Positions 30,479-40,250 of a DNA stretch of 59,771 nt are shown piece after piece (within the stretch, counting starts at the first letter, position 1; each line of letters begins with the position of its first letter). The position numbers and the translations under genes are program-made. This DNA is from an uncultured Massilia sp. (GTDB lineage Bacteria > Pseudomonadota > Gammaproteobacteria > Burkholderiales > Burkholderiaceae_D): positions 1-59,771 of the forward strand of contig NZ_CAJYEB010000008.1 in assembly GCF_913773735.1 (NCBI RefSeq). The letters are read 5' to 3'. The notes under the pieces are model-generated. The model searched no databases. It was not told where the DNA came from and saw only the letters and a program-made list of their open reading frames with translations.

Positions 30479-31522
30479 TCAGTTCGCGCCACGACGCGCC
30501 AGGCCGGCATCACGCTGCCGCCGCAGCCTGTCCAGCGCCACCTCGAGCGCCTCGGCCGGGGCCACCGCGACGTCGGGCGCGACGCCCGTGCCTTCCCAGT
30601 TCGTGTGCGTGATCGGGCTGATGCTGCGGCTGTTCGGGATGGCGGCATAAAAATGGTCGCCCAGGCGATACGGGGCGACCGGATGGGCGCCGCCCCAGGT
30701 CCGCGCGCCGACCACGGTGGCGCGTTGCAGTGCTTGCATCGTGTAGGTGAAATCCTCGCCGGCCGAGGCGGTGCGGGGGCCTGCCAGGATCATCACGGGT
30801 TTCTTGCCGCCATAGCGTTTGCCGTCGAGCCGGTCTTCGGTCCAGAACTGCAGCGTCTGGCCGGAGTCGCGCGACCAGATGTCGTTCAGACGGGTACGCC
30901 GGTCGACGAAGTAGCTGATCAAGAGCGCCACCGACTGGGGGGAGCCCCCGCGGTTGTCGCGCACGTCGATGACGAGCGCATCGGTGTCGGCCAATGCGTT
31001 CAGCGCGGACGCGTACCTGGCCGCGACAAGGGACGGCGGTGGAAATGCCGAGATCCGCAGATAGCCGATGGCAGGCCCCAGGCGGCGGACCTCCTCGACG
31101 CCGCCGTTGCGGACCGGCGCCGCATTCGCCGCCGCATTCGCCGCCACATTCGGCTCGCGCCCGGGGCGCAGCACCTCGGGACTGAACCGCACCTTCATGT
31201 GCAGATCGTGGGCCACGGCAGCCATGTCGGCGCTGAGCTGCGCGGCGAATTGCATGCCGTTGGCGATCGCATCGTACTTGCCGTCCCGCAGCCGCTGGCG
31301 CAGCAGCGTTTCGATCTGCCTTGCCTTGTCGGGGAACACGTAATGCCGGTGCAGTTCCACAGCCAGCGCATCGATCGTCTGCTGGCGCATGGCGCCGTCG
31401 AGCACGACGTCGGCGGGAGGCTTGAGGGCAAACGCGCCGGCCAGCGCCAGCGACGACATGACGAGCAGGACGGCGAGCCTGGTTGTCGCGCCGGCCAGTG
31501 CGAATTCGCGGGAAGTGGTCAT
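30479..31522 (-). CDS. S41-family (C-terminal processing type) peptidase, downstream paralogue
   Basis: 347 residues with one N-terminal hydrophobic segment (LAVLLVMSSLALAGAFAL), acting as signal or anchor. The peptidase core has LADTDALVIDVRDNRGG and the nucleophile Ser in RTASAGEDF. The following motif is TWGGAHPVAPYRLGDHF. The order matches the tricorn-core/S41 fold without a PDZ domain. It is a tandem paralogue of the gene upstream. Long stretches are near-identical, for example GDHF..IP..R.ISPITH.NWEGTGV. It is convergent with the MocR gene. The substrate is unknown. Confidence 0.87.
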   Translation of the reverse strand: MTTSREFALAGATTRLAVLLVMSSLALAGAFALKPPADVVLDGAMRQQTIDALAVELHRHYVFPDKARQIETLLRQRLRDGKYDAIANGMQFAAQLSADMAAVAHDLHMKVRFSPEVLRPGREPNVAANAAANAAPVRNGGVEEVRRLGPAIGYLRISAFPPPSLVAARYASALNALADTDALVIDVRDNRGGSPQSVALLISYFVDRRTRLNDIWSRDSGQTLQFWTEDRLDGKRYGGKKPVMILAGPRTASAGEDFTYTMQALQRATVVGARTWGGAHPVAPYRLGDHFYAAIPNSRSISPITHTNWEGTGVAPDVAVAPAEALEVALDRLRRQRDAGLARRGAN

Positions 31523-31552
31523 CGGTTTCGTCGGCGGCCGCTTGTTGTCGAA

Positions 31553-32641
31553 TCAATGGCGCACGGCCACGTGCGCGGACACGTCGATGCGCCGCTGCAA
31601 CAGTTCCCTTGCCGCCGCCAGCGCCTTGTCCTGCGTTGCCGGAATGTCCGGGATGACGCCTGTCCCCTCCCAGTTGGCATGGGTGATCGGACTGATCGTC
31701 CGGCGATCCGGTATCCAGGCAGCAAAATGGTCACCGAGGCGATAGGGCCGGCTGGGGTGGGCGCCGCCCCAGGTCGGTTCGCCCAGCACCGTGGCGCGTT
31801 TCATTGCCTGCATCGTGTAGGCGAAGTCTTCGCCCGCCGATTTGGTATCGGGGCCGACGAGGACGACGACGGGTCTGCTGCCGCCATAACGCTTGCCGTC
31901 GAGCCGGTCGGTTGTCCACTGCGCCGTGGTGACGCCGGACGTACGATCCCAGAGGTCGTTGAGGCGGGTGCGCTGGTCGACGAAATAGCTGACCAGCAAG
32001 GCGACGGTTGCCGGTCCGCCGCCGCGATTGTCGCGCAGGTCCACGATCAGGCCGTCGGTGTCGGCCAGCTCGTCCATCGCCGCGGCGTAGCGTTCGGCCA
32101 TGAGGAAAGGGGGAGGAAAGTCGGGCAGCTTCAGGTAGCCGATGTTGTGCCCGATGTGATCGACTTTTGCCACGCCAACTTTCCCCAGGCTCAGGCCGAC
32201 GCCCAGAAGGAAGCGCATGGCGAGCGGGGTGCGTCGTTCCCATTGCGCCTTCGACACCGGCTGGGGCGGGTCTGCACCGTCGTACGGCACTTCCTCGGCA
32301 CGGGCTTCCACCATCATGTGCTTGTCGTCGGCCACCTTGTGCAGATCGTCCGTCAGCTGCGCCGCGAACCGTTCGCCATCGGTGATCGACGCGTACCGGC
32401 CCTCGCGCAGGTGCTGGCGCAAGACCGCTTCCAGCTGCCTGGCTTTTTCGAGAAAGACATAGTGCGCATTCAGTTGCGCGATCAAGCTGTCGATCGCTTC
32501 CTTGCGCGTTCCCTTGTCGATCACGATCTCCGTCTTCGGCTTGAGTTCCGCCAACCATGGGAACCAGACATCGATGGTGGCAATCGCCCCGAACAGCGTC
32601 AGGACCAGCAATAACGGTACGACGATCCATTGTCTTGTCAT
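31553..32641 (-). CDS. S41-family peptidase, upstream paralogue
   Basis: 362 residues from ATG 32641, backed by AGGGGAAA. One membrane segment lies near the N-terminus (WIVVPLLLVLTLFGAIATI). Core motifs are LADTDGLIVDLRDNRGGG, the Ser nucleophile in DTKSAGEDFAYT and GEPTWGGAHPSRPYRLGDH. It lies 30 bp before its paralogue and is very probably in the same operon. A reading from 32752 would run through a palindrome and is rejected. The promoter and a perfect 22-bp palindrome lie just upstream. Confidence 0.88.
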   Translation of the reverse strand: MTRQWIVVPLLLVLTLFGAIATIDVWFPWLAELKPKTEIVIDKGTRKEAIDSLIAQLNAHYVFLEKARQLEAVLRQHLREGRYASITDGERFAAQLTDDLHKVADDKHMMVEARAEEVPYDGADPPQPVSKAQWERRTPLAMRFLLGVGLSLGKVGVAKVDHIGHNIGYLKLPDFPPPFLMAERYAAAMDELADTDGLIVDLRDNRGGGPATVALLVSYFVDQRTRLNDLWDRTSGVTTAQWTTDRLDGKRYGGSRPVVVLVGPDTKSAGEDFAYTMQAMKRATVLGEPTWGGAHPSRPYRLGDHFAAWIPDRRTISPITHANWEGTGVIPDIPATQDKALAAARELLQRRIDVSAHVAVRH

Positions 32642-32691
32642 GGTTTCCCCTGATGGCGGCACATGCGTGGTAATGCCGGGAAGAGCGGAGG

Positions 32692-32713
32692 CTTCATTGC
32701 CCAGGCAATGAAG
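32692..32713. promoter_or_regulatory. Perfect 22-bp palindrome at the S41 operon start
   Basis: CTTCATTGCC-CA-GGCAATGAAG. Its edge coincides with the transcription start predicted from the -10 at 32726-32721. It is either an operator or a hairpin at the very 5' end of the mRNA. Confidence 0.6.
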
Positions 32714-32720
32714 TGGATCG

Positions 32721-32729
32721 ATATTAGCA
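32721..32729 (-). promoter_or_regulatory. S41 operon extended -10 promoter
   Basis: On the minus strand TGC TAATAT forms an extended -10. A TTGCCA lies 20 bp further upstream, too far for a good -35, so recognition would rest on the extended -10. The surrounding DNA is unusually AT-rich for this window. Confidence 0.5.
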
Positions 32730-32859
32730 CGACAATTACCATTGATTGGCAATATTTCATGCCAACCCTAAACCATGGACATTCAGTGCCATGCCAGCGC
32801 GCATTGCGCGCGCATCAACGCACTGGAAGCGCGCCAGTACGATGACATATTCTTTCAAT

Positions 32860-32891
32860 AAAAAAGCCTGGAAGAAATAATCTTCCAGGCT
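32860..32891 (-). terminator. hemCDXY operon terminator
   Basis: On the minus strand a 10-bp stem (AGCCTGGAAG / CTTCCAGGCT) is followed by TTTTTTATT. It lies 22 bp after the hemY stop and is canonical. Confidence 0.9.
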
Positions 32892-32913
32892 GTCGACGAT
32901 GACACGGCGCTGC

Positions 32914-34110
32914 TTACAACACCGTCGCCAACGCACACTGCCGGAAATGGTAATCGGCCTGCTCCCGCTGCCCCAGCGCCTCGTGCAGCTGGGCCAGCTT
33001 GAGGTGCGCCTCGCGCACGGCGTCCGGCCCGGTGGCGTCGGACAGCGCCTGCTCCAGGTAACGCTGCGCCTTGCCCCACAGTTTCTGGCGCAGGCACAGC
33101 GAACCGAGCGTCAATGCCAGTTCCGCGTCGCCCGGATGCTCGCGCAGCCAGGCTTCGCAGCGCTCGATCTGGGCCAGCAGCGTGGGCGAGCCTTCCGGGC
33201 CGGCGGCGTCGCGGTAGGCGCGCACGACACGCTCGTCCCAGCCGGCCTTGAGCGCATCCTCGACGATCACGCGCGCCTCGTCGTGCAGGCCGCGCGCATT
33301 GAAGGCGGCGGCGGCGCGCGCCGCGATGGCGGGCTGCAGGCGGTCGGCGGCGGGCACGCCGGCCCAGACGCCGCGGATCGATTCGGCATCGTGGCCGCCC
33401 TCGCCCAGCAGCGCCTCGTAGGCCAGTTCGCGCAGGCGGCTGGACAAGGCCGGATGCAGGGCGTTGCGCTTGTCCAGCGTGCGCACCAGGCGCAGCACCT
33501 CGGGCCAGTTGCGCGCCTGCTGGTTGGCCTTCATCGCCCACTGCAGCGCGTGGATGTGGCGCTGGCCGCTGGCGTTCAGTTCCGCCACCGCCTCCAGCGC
33601 CCCTTCCGGCTTGTGGTCGTCGACCAGCAGTTCGGTCACCGTCATCAGGCGCGCCGTCTTCATGGCGTTGTCGGAGGCGATGCCGGCCAGCCAGGCGTCG
33701 CGCCGCGCCGGCTCGCGCATGCGATGCGCGGCGCGGGCGCCGATCAGGGCGGCCAGGCCGGCGTTTTCGGGCAGGTCGGCGGCGCGCATGGCGGCCTTCT
33801 CGGCGTGGCCGAAGCGGCCTTCGAACAGCGCCTTGAGCGCGTCGCGCAAGCCCTTGTTCGCTTCGCGCTCGCGCTTGCGCTGGCGGTACGCGGCCACGCG
33901 CTCGGGCATGCGCAGCGTGGAGCGCACGGCGCGCGCCAGGCCGTAGAGCAGCAGGAACAGCAGCGCCGCCAGCACCACGAACAGGTTCAGCGACAGGTCG
34001 ATCCGGTGCGGCGGGTAGAAGAACACCACGTTGCCGGGGTTGAAGCGGGCGGTCACGGCGATCCCGATCGCCGTGGCCATCAGGGCGACTAACCAGAGAA
34101 GTAAACGCAT
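32914..34110 (-). CDS. hemY: HemY-family haem biosynthesis-associated TPR protein
   Basis: 398 residues. Two N-terminal membrane helices (about residues 1-20 and 40-62) frame the HemY_N domain, with the hallmark NPGNVVFFYPPHRIDLSL. The cytoplasmic part is a run of helical TPR-like repeats to the C-terminus. It is not the protoporphyrinogen oxidase of the same name from Bacillus. Its role is thought to be organising late haem-synthesis enzymes. It is the last gene of hemC-hemD-hemX-hemY, 4 bp after hemX. Confidence 0.92.
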   Translation of the reverse strand: MRLLLWLVALMATAIGIAVTARFNPGNVVFFYPPHRIDLSLNLFVVLAALLFLLLYGLARAVRSTLRMPERVAAYRQRKREREANKGLRDALKALFEGRFGHAEKAAMRAADLPENAGLAALIGARAAHRMREPARRDAWLAGIASDNAMKTARLMTVTELLVDDHKPEGALEAVAELNASGQRHIHALQWAMKANQQARNWPEVLRLVRTLDKRNALHPALSSRLRELAYEALLGEGGHDAESIRGVWAGVPAADRLQPAIAARAAAAFNARGLHDEARVIVEDALKAGWDERVVRAYRDAAGPEGSPTLLAQIERCEAWLREHPGDAELALTLGSLCLRQKLWGKAQRYLEQALSDATGPDAVREAHLKLAQLHEALGQREQADYHFRQCALATVL

Positions 34111-34114
34111 GGGC

Positions 34115-35278
34115 CTAGGGCTTCGATTTGTAGTTGCGCACGGCGTTCAGGCTTTCGGACAGGTCCGGCACGTCGATCGAGACATTGTTGGCCTGGACTT
34201 GGCGCAGCAGGCCCTGCACGGTCTGGGTCGAACGCGCCTTGGTGTCGAAATACTTGAGCACCATCTGCTGCGCGGTGGCGAGGTCGTCGCGGAACGTGCC
34301 TTCGTTGCGCGACAGCAGCGCCAGGCGCGCGTTCAGCAGGCGCAGTTTCAGGTTCTCGCGCACGAAATACGATTCGCTCGGCGACAGCATCAGCGCTTCC
34401 GGCGTGTCCACCGTGCGCACGCGGATCAGCTGGCGCATGTCGTCCCACATCTCCTGGCTCCAGTTGCGCCAGGTCGCGGTGACGCGCTGGCCCAGCGTCA
34501 GTGCCGGCGCCGGCGCGGCCGCGACGGCGGGAGCGGCGGCCTTGCCCGCGCCGGCGCGGGCCGGCGGATTCACGCGCGTCGGCGCGATCGGCTCGGCCGG
34601 TTTTTCGTCGGACAGCAGCGGTAGCGCATCGATCTGCGAGATGACGTTGTCCAGGCGCAGGGCGATGCCGGCCTGGTCGACGGCCGGCAGCGCCTTCAGC
34701 TTGTCGATGTCGCGCGCGATGGCGCGGCGGATCGTGATGAACTGCGGCTTGTCGGAGCGCGACAGCGAGCGGTCGGCGTTCTGCAGGGCGATCAGCGCGC
34801 CCTGCACGTTGCCCGCCAGCTGCAGCTGCTGGCTGGCGGTGGACAGCACCTGCTCGATCTCGGACAGCGCCCATTCGTCGCGGTTCTTCGACACGTCCTG
34901 GTACATCTGCTCGAGCGCGGCCTGCTGGCTCTGCGACTCGGCCTGGCGGTTTTCCAGCACGCCGACCTTGACCTGCAGTTCCTTGGCCGTCTCCTGGGTG
35001 TCGCGCACCAGCTGCGCCGTCTCGGCGTTGGACGCGCTGTCCTTCTGCAGCGTGCGCGCGACGTCCTCGCGCAGCTTGTTGAAGCGGCTGTGGGTCGACC
35101 AGGTCTGCAGCGCCAGCAGCACCGCCAGCGCGAGGATGGCGATGTTCTGCGGCTTCTGGAACAGGCCGGGCGCGTCGGGCACGCGCGGCTCGGCGGCCGG
35201 CGCGGCCGGGGCCGCGGGTGCCGCGGGTGCCGGCGCGGCCACGTTCGCGTGTTCGGGGTTGTTGGGCAATTCGTTCAT
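34115..35278 (-). CDS. hemX: HemX-family protein (uroporphyrinogen-III C-methyltransferase-like)
   Basis: 387 residues. An Ala/Pro-rich N-terminal tail is followed by one membrane helix (NIAILALAVLLALQTW, about residues 48-66). A long coiled-coil region and the conserved C-terminal HemX domain follow (SEIEQVLSTASQQLQLAGNV, TWRNWSQEMWDDMRQLIRVR). It has no SAM-dependent methyltransferase motifs, so the historical name is misleading. Its start overlaps the hemD stop by 4 bp. Confidence 0.92.
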   Translation of the reverse strand: MNELPNNPEHANVAAPAPAAPAAPAAPAAEPRVPDAPGLFQKPQNIAILALAVLLALQTWSTHSRFNKLREDVARTLQKDSASNAETAQLVRDTQETAKELQVKVGVLENRQAESQSQQAALEQMYQDVSKNRDEWALSEIEQVLSTASQQLQLAGNVQGALIALQNADRSLSRSDKPQFITIRRAIARDIDKLKALPAVDQAGIALRLDNVISQIDALPLLSDEKPAEPIAPTRVNPPARAGAGKAAAPAVAAAPAPALTLGQRVTATWRNWSQEMWDDMRQLIRVRTVDTPEALMLSPSESYFVRENLKLRLLNARLALLSRNEGTFRDDLATAQQMVLKYFDTKARSTQTVQGLLRQVQANNVSIDVPDLSESLNAVRNYKSKP

Positions 35279-36045
35279 GCTCGTGATTGTAACGCGGCAA
35301 GCAGGCGCTCGTCGCCGGACCCGGTCAGGGTAATCCGCCCGAAACCCAGCGCCCGTGCGGTTTCCGCGATCCTGGCGTGGGGCACGACCAGGTGGTGTTG
35401 TTGCAATATCGCCACACTTGATGGACCGTCAAGCCGTTCCACCATCCCGACCAGGCCGCGCAGCGCCTCGGAGCTGGTGACGATCCAGTCGCAGCGCCGT
35501 CCCAGCAGGTCGCGCAGCGCGTCCGCCAGCTCCGGCGTCAGGGCCGGCACGGCGCGGCGGTAGGCGGCCACCGTCTCGACCTCGGCGCCGGCCGCGCGCA
35601 ACGCGTCCGGCAACAGCTCGCGCCCGCTCTCGCCGCGCACCACCAGCACGCGGCGCCCGCGCAGCCGCGCCAGGTCGAGCGCCTGCAGCAGGTGTTCGGA
35701 ATCGCTGTGCGCGGGATCGCGCGGGCAGTGGATGGCGACGTCGGCCTCGGTGATGCCGTGGCGCGCCAGCGCGGCGCGGCTGCCCTCGCCCACCACGGCG
35801 ATCGGGACGCCGGCCGGCCAGCGGCGCACGTGCGCCAGCGCGGCGTCGACCGCGTTGGGCGACACGAAGGCGACCAGCGCATACCCGTCCAGCCCGTCCA
35901 GCACCGCCTTCAGGCCGGCCTGGTCGGCGATCGGCGCAATGTCCAGCAGCGGCAGCAGCACCGGCGTGCGGCCGAGGGCGGCCACCGCGCGGGCCAGCGG
36001 CTCGGCCTGCTGGCGGGGACGGGTGATGACGACCGCGTCAGGCAT
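35275..36045 (-). CDS. hemD: Uroporphyrinogen-III synthase
   Basis: This enzyme cyclises hydroxymethylbilane with inversion of ring D to give uroporphyrinogen III. 256 residues. The two-domain HemD pattern is visible: [21 protein letters not shown] at the N-terminus, [11 protein letters not shown], then [16 protein letters not shown] in the second half. ATG 36045 overlaps the hemC stop by 8 bp; ATG 36054 is possible. Confidence 0.93.
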   Translation of the reverse strand: MPDAVVITRPRQQAEPLARAVAALGRTPVLLPLLDIAPIADQAGLKAVLDGLDGYALVAFVSPNAVDAALAHVRRWPAGVPIAVVGEGSRAALARHGITEADVAIHCPRDPAHSDSEHLLQALDLARLRGRRVLVVRGESGRELLPDALRAAGAEVETVAAYRRAVPALTPELADALRDLLGRRCDWIVTSSEALRGLVGMVERLDGPSSVAILQQHHLVVPHARIAETARALGFGRITLTGSGDERLLAALQSRA

Positions 36046-37066
36046 TCCCGGCATCGCCGGCGGGGTCAGCCACGGAGTCGGCCACTGCCTCGGCCTTGCA
36101 TTCGGCCAGGATCCCGGCCGCATCCTGCCGCTCGAGCAGCTGCGAGACCTGGTCGCCCAGCGCTTCCGGCAGCGCTGCCGGGCCGGAGGCGCTGGCGAGC
36201 GCGTGGCGGCGGCCGTCCGGCGTGCCGACCATGGCGCGCAGTGCCATCGTGGCGCCGTCGACGGTGGCGTGCGCCGCCAGCGGGATCTGGCAGCTGGCGC
36301 CGAAGAAGCGCGACACCTGGCGCTCGGCGCGCACCGCGTGCGCCGTGGGTTCGTGGTTCAGCGGCGACAGCAGCGCCACCAGGTCGACGCCGTCGGCGCG
36401 CGGCCCGGCCACGATCTCGATCGCCATCGCGCCCTGGCCGGCGGCCGGCAGGCTGTCGTCGGTCGACAGGTAGGCGCGGATGCGGCGTTCCAGGCCCAGG
36501 CGCTTGAGGCCGGCGGCGGCCAGGATGATGGCGGCGTAGTCGCCACGATCGAGCTTGCCGAGGCGGGTGTCGAGGTTGCCGCGCAGCGGCTTGACGACCA
36601 GTTGCGGATACCTGGCGGCGATCAGGGCCTGGCGGCGCAGGCTGCTGGTGCCGACGATGCTGCCGGCGGGCAGGCCGGCGAGGCTGTCGAAGTCGTTCGA
36701 CACGAAGGCGTCGCGCGGGTCCTCGCGCTCGAGCACGGCGGCCAGCGCGAAGCCCTCCGGCAGCTCCATCGGCACGTCCTTGAGCGAGTGCACGGCCAGG
36801 TCGGCGCGCCCGTCGGCCATGGCGACCTCGAGTTCCTTGACGAACAGGCCCTTGCCGCCGACCTTGGACAGGGTCTTGTCGAGGATCTGGTCGCCACGCG
36901 TCGTCATGCCGAGGATGTCGATCTGGCACTGCGGATATAATGCCGCGAGCCGGTCGCGCACGTGCGTGGCCTGCCACATGGCCAGGCGGCTCTCGCGCGA
37001 TGCGATGGTCAGTGTCGCGGGGAGCTTCTGGGTCGTGTCGTTGGAGTTCAAAACGGATTCTTTCAC
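36038..37066 (-). CDS. hemC: Porphobilinogen deaminase (hydroxymethylbilane synthase)
   Basis: This enzyme joins four porphobilinogen units into hydroxymethylbilane on a dipyrromethane cofactor. 342 residues from GTG 37066. Family motifs are [34 protein letters not shown] and [13 protein letters not shown]. The cofactor-binding Cys is in [13 protein letters not shown] (near residue 259). The start is uncertain: no ATG fits, and GTG 37066 and TTG 37051 are both possible with weak ribosome-binding sites. It is the first gene of the hem operon, divergent from ppc. Confidence 0.94.
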   Translation of the reverse strand: MKESVLNSNDTTQKLPATLTIASRESRLAMWQATHVRDRLAALYPQCQIDILGMTTRGDQILDKTLSKVGGKGLFVKELEVAMADGRADLAVHSLKDVPMELPEGFALAAVLEREDPRDAFVSNDFDSLAGLPAGSIVGTSSLRRQALIAARYPQLVVKPLRGNLDTRLGKLDRGDYAAIILAAAGLKRLGLERRIRAYLSTDDSLPAAGQGAMAIEIVAGPRADGVDLVALLSPLNHEPTAHAVRAERQVSRFFGASCQIPLAAHATVDGATMALRAMVGTPDGRRHALASASGPAALPEALGDQVSQLLERQDAAGILAECKAEAVADSVADPAGDAGNA

Positions 37067-37150
37067 TGTCGTTGTGCCTGGATCGGCCGACGTTGGTGGG
37101 CGCCTGCCGCTGATCATAAATTCTAGCATGCGCCAACACGAACCCGTCCC

Positions 37151-37227
37151 GTAGGGTGGACGGGTTCCCCCGTCCACGCGTCCGACACACGCCGCCTGGA
37201 CGCGTGGACGGGAAACCCGTCCACCCT
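37151..37227. repeat. Large nested palindrome between hemC and ppc
   Basis: The outer arms GTAGGGTGGACGGGTT and AACCCGTCCACCCT enclose inner arms CGTCCACGCGTCC and GGACGCGTGGACG. It can fold into a long cruciform or two smaller hairpins. It occupies most of the 207-bp divergent region, so both promoters must lie around it. It is related to the elements at 3674 and 24731. Confidence 0.8.
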
Positions 37228-37273
37228 CAGTACTGCCGATTAGTTGTTCCGAACAATTCAACCAGTGGTCACC

Positions 37274-40114
37274 ATGGACAAACCTGCTGCACAAGATCTC
37301 CAGGCGCAAGCCCAAGCCCCGATTGCCCCAGCCGCCGACGCCGACAAGGACGCGCCGCTCAAGGAAGACATCCGCCTGCTCGGCCGCCTGCTCGGCGACG
37401 TCGTGCGCGACCAGGAAGGCGAGGAGGTCTTCGACGTCGTCGAAACCATCCGCCAGACCGCCGTGCGCTTCCGCCGCGAGGACGACCCGCAGGCCGGCGT
37501 CGAACTCACCACCCTGCTGCACAAGCTCACGCGCGAGCAGACCAATTCGGTCGTGCGCGCCTTCTCCTACTTCTCGCACCTGGCCAACATCGCCGAGGAC
37601 CGCCACCACATCCGCCGCCGCCGCGCCCACCTGCTGGCCGGCGCGAAGCCGAACCGCTCGTCGGTGGCCTACGCGCTGGAGCAGCTCAAGGGCGCCGGCG
37701 TCGCCAAGGACACGGTGGAATCCTTTCTCCACGACGCCCTGGTATCGCCGGTGCTGACCGCGCACCCGACCGAAGTCCAGCGCAAGAGCATCCTGGACGC
37801 CGAGCACGACATCGCGCGCCTGCTGGCCGAGCGCGACATGCCGCTCACGCCCAAGGAGCGGGCGCGCAACCTGCAACTGCTGCAGGCGCGCATCGCCACG
37901 CTGTGGCAGACCCGCATGCTGCGCTACGAAAAGCTGACGGTGGCCGACGAGATCGAGAACGCCCTGTCCTACTACCGCATCACCTTCCTGCGCGAGCTGC
38001 CCGCGCTGTACGACGACATCGAGGAAGAGATCGCCGTGCACTACGGCGGCACGCCCGCCGACGCCGCGGCCGCGCTGGGCGACGCCGCCTACGTGCAGAT
38101 GGGCAGCTGGATCGGCGGCGACCGCGACGGTAACCCGAACGTCAACGCCGACACGATGCAGCGCGCGCTGGTGCGCCACGCCACCACGATCTTCGACTTC
38201 TACCTCGACGAAGTGCACGCGCTGGGCGCCGAGCTGTCGACCTCCACGCTGCTGGTGCCGGCCAGCCCCGCGCTGCTGGCGCTGGCCGACGCCTCGCCTG
38301 ACCACTCGCCGCACCGCAAGGACGAGCCGTACCGGCGCGCCCTGATCGGCATCTACGCGCGCCTGGCCTCGACCGCGCGCGAACTGGGCGCGACGAATAT
38401 CCTGCGCAAGGAAGTCGGCCACGGCGAACCCTACGGCGACCCGGCCGAATTCCAGGCCGAGCTGCAGATCGTCGACGATTCGCTGGCCGACAACCACGGC
38501 GCCATCCTGGCCCTGCCGCGCCTGCACGGCCTGGTGCGCGCCGCGCGCGTGTTCGGCTTCCACCTGGCCTCGCTCGACATGCGTCAGAGCTCGGACGTGC
38601 ACGAGCGCGTGCTGGCCGAGCTGTTCGCGCGCGCCGGCGTGGAAGACGACTACGCCGGGCTGGACGAGGAGGCCAAGGTCAGGCTGCTGCTGGCCGAACT
38701 GGACCAGCCGCGCCTCCTGTACACGCCCTACGCCAGCTACGGCGAGGAGACGGAATCCGAGCTGCAGGTGCTGCGCTGCGCGCGCGAGGTGCGCCGGCGC
38801 TACGGCACGCGCGCGATCCGCAACTACATCATCTCGCATACCGAGACCGTGTCCGACCTGCTCGAAGTCCTGCTGCTGCAGAAGGAAACCGGCCTGCTGC
38901 GGCCGGCCGCGCAACAGAGCGAGGTGATGGTGATCCCGCTGTTCGAGACCATTCCCGACCTGCAGCGCGCCGCCGGCATCATGGCCGAGTGGATGGCGCT
39001 GCCGATCGTCGCCAAGGTCATCGAGCAGCAGGGCCGCCTGCAGGAAGTCATGCTGGGCTACTCGGACTCGAACAAGGACGGCGGCTTCCTGACCTCGAAC
39101 TGGGAGCTGTACCAGGCCGAGCTCAAGCTGGTGCAGGTGTTCGCCGACGCCAGCGTCAAGCTGCGCCTGTTCCACGGCCGCGGCGGCACGGTCGGCCGCG
39201 GCGGCGGCCCGAGCTACGACGCCATCCTGGCCCAGCCGCCGGGCACGGTGAACGGCCAGATCCGCCTGACCGAACAGGGCGAGATCATTTCCTCGAAGTT
39301 CAGCAATCCCGAGATCGGCCGGCGCAACCTGGAACTGCTGGTGGCGGCGACGCTCGAAGCGGGCCTGATGCCGCACGGCGCCGACGCCGCCCGCGTCGAG
39401 CGCCTGCAGCGCTTCGAGGCCGTGATGGCGGACCTGTCGCAGCGCGCCTACACGGCCTACCGCGACCTGGTGTACGAAACCCCCGGCTTCACCGACTACT
39501 TCTTCGCCGCCACGCCGATCGCCGAGATCGCCGAGCTGAACCTCGGTTCGCGCCCGGCCTCGCGCAAGTCGACGCGCCGCATCGAGGACCTGCGCGCCAT
39601 TCCCTGGGGCTTTTCCTGGGGCCAGTGCCGCCTGCTGCTGACGGGCTGGTACGGCGTCGGCACGGCCCTCGCCGGCTGGCTGGACGACGGCGGCGAGCTG
39701 TCCCTGCTGCAGGAAATGGGCCGGGAATGGCCGTTCTTCGCCACGCTGCTGTCGAACATGGACATGGTGATGGCCAAGACCGACCTGCCGATCGCCTCGC
39801 GCTATGCCGAGCTGGTGCCGGACGCCGAACTGCGCGAGCGCATCTTCAAGCGCATCGCGGCCGAGCACGCGCAGACGCTGCGCTGCCTGGAGCAGATCAC
39901 GGGCCACACCGAGCGCCTGGTGAACAACCCGCTGCTGGCGCGCTCGATCCAGAACCGCGTGGCGTACATCGACCCGCTGAACCACCTGCAGGTGGAACTG
40001 ATCCAGCGCCACCGCGCGCTGTCCGGCGACCCCGACAAGGTCGACGAACGGGTACACCGCGGGATCCACCTGTCGATCAACGGGGTGGCGGCAGGCTTGC
40101 GCAATACCGGCTGA
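37274..40114 (+). CDS. ppc: Phosphoenolpyruvate carboxylase
   Basis: This anaplerotic enzyme makes oxaloacetate from phosphoenolpyruvate and bicarbonate. 946 residues, the usual bacterial length. Catalytic motifs are present: [14 protein letters not shown] with the essential His, [16 protein letters not shown] with the active-site Lys, and [16 protein letters not shown]. The C-terminus ends NTG, the conserved effector-site end. ATG 37274 was chosen; a TTG reading 10 codons upstream adds nothing conserved, and no clear ribosome-binding site distinguishes them. Confidence 0.97.
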   Translation: MDKPAAQDLQAQAQAPIAPAADADKDAPLKEDIRLLGRLLGDVVRDQEGEEVFDVVETIRQTAVRFRREDDPQAGVELTTLLHKLTREQTNSVVRAFSYFSHLANIAEDRHHIRRRRAHLLAGAKPNRSSVAYALEQLKGAGVAKDTVESFLHDALVSPVLTAHPTEVQRKSILDAEHDIARLLAERDMPLTPKERARNLQLLQARIATLWQTRMLRYEKLTVADEIENALSYYRITFLRELPALYDDIEEEIAVHYGGTPADAAAALGDAAYVQMGSWIGGDRDGNPNVNADTMQRALVRHATTIFDFYLDEVHALGAELSTSTLLVPASPALLALADASPDHSPHRKDEPYRRALIGIYARLASTARELGATNILRKEVGHGEPYGDPAEFQAELQIVDDSLADNHGAILALPRLHGLVRAARVFGFHLASLDMRQSSDVHERVLAELFARAGVEDDYAGLDEEAKVRLLLAELDQPRLLYTPYASYGEETESELQVLRCAREVRRRYGTRAIRNYIISHTETVSDLLEVLLLQKETGLLRPAAQQSEVMVIPLFETIPDLQRAAGIMAEWMALPIVAKVIEQQGRLQEVMLGYSDSNKDGGFLTSNWELYQAELKLVQVFADASVKLRLFHGRGGTVGRGGGPSYDAILAQPPGTVNGQIRLTEQGEIISSKFSNPEIGRRNLELLVAATLEAGLMPHGADAARVERLQRFEAVMADLSQRAYTAYRDLVYETPGFTDYFFAATPIAEIAELNLGSRPASRKSTRRIEDLRAIPWGFSWGQCRLLLTGWYGVGTALAGWLDDGGELSLLQEMGREWPFFATLLSNMDMVMAKTDLPIASRYAELVPDAELRERIFKRIAAEHAQTLRCLEQITGHTERLVNNPLLARSIQNRVAYIDPLNHLQVELIQRHRALSGDPDKVDERVHRGIHLSINGVAAGLRNTG

Positions 40115-40130
40115 AACGCTTCCATAAAGC

Positions 40131-40240
40131 CGTCGTCCCGGCGCAGGCCGGGACCCAATGCTTCAAGCGCAGCCGCGCAGCATGCAAGCTTGGGCCCCGG
40201 CCTGCGCCGGGGCGACGGTGAGGCTGCGCCGGGGCGACGG
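40131..40240. repeat. Paired REP (REPIN-like) element with an extra half copy
   Basis: Left arm 40131-40162 (CGTCGTCCCGGCGCAGG at its start) and right arm 40189-40217 (ending CCTGCGCCGGGGCGACGG) match the pair at 11396-11482. A partial third copy (CTGCGCCGGGGCGACGG) follows directly at 40224-40240. It lies between convergent genes. Confidence 0.8.
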
Positions 40241-40250
40241 CGGGCGGCGC

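Noticed and set aside
34115..35278. HemX as a working SAM-dependent uroporphyrinogen methyltransferase
   Set aside because: It lacks SAM-binding motifs and is a membrane-anchored coiled-coil protein; the name is historical.
36038..40069. Minus-strand frame of 1343 codons covering hemC and the antisense of ppc
   Set aside because: Only the last third is hemC. The upstream part is the complement of ppc and crosses the divergent promoter region.
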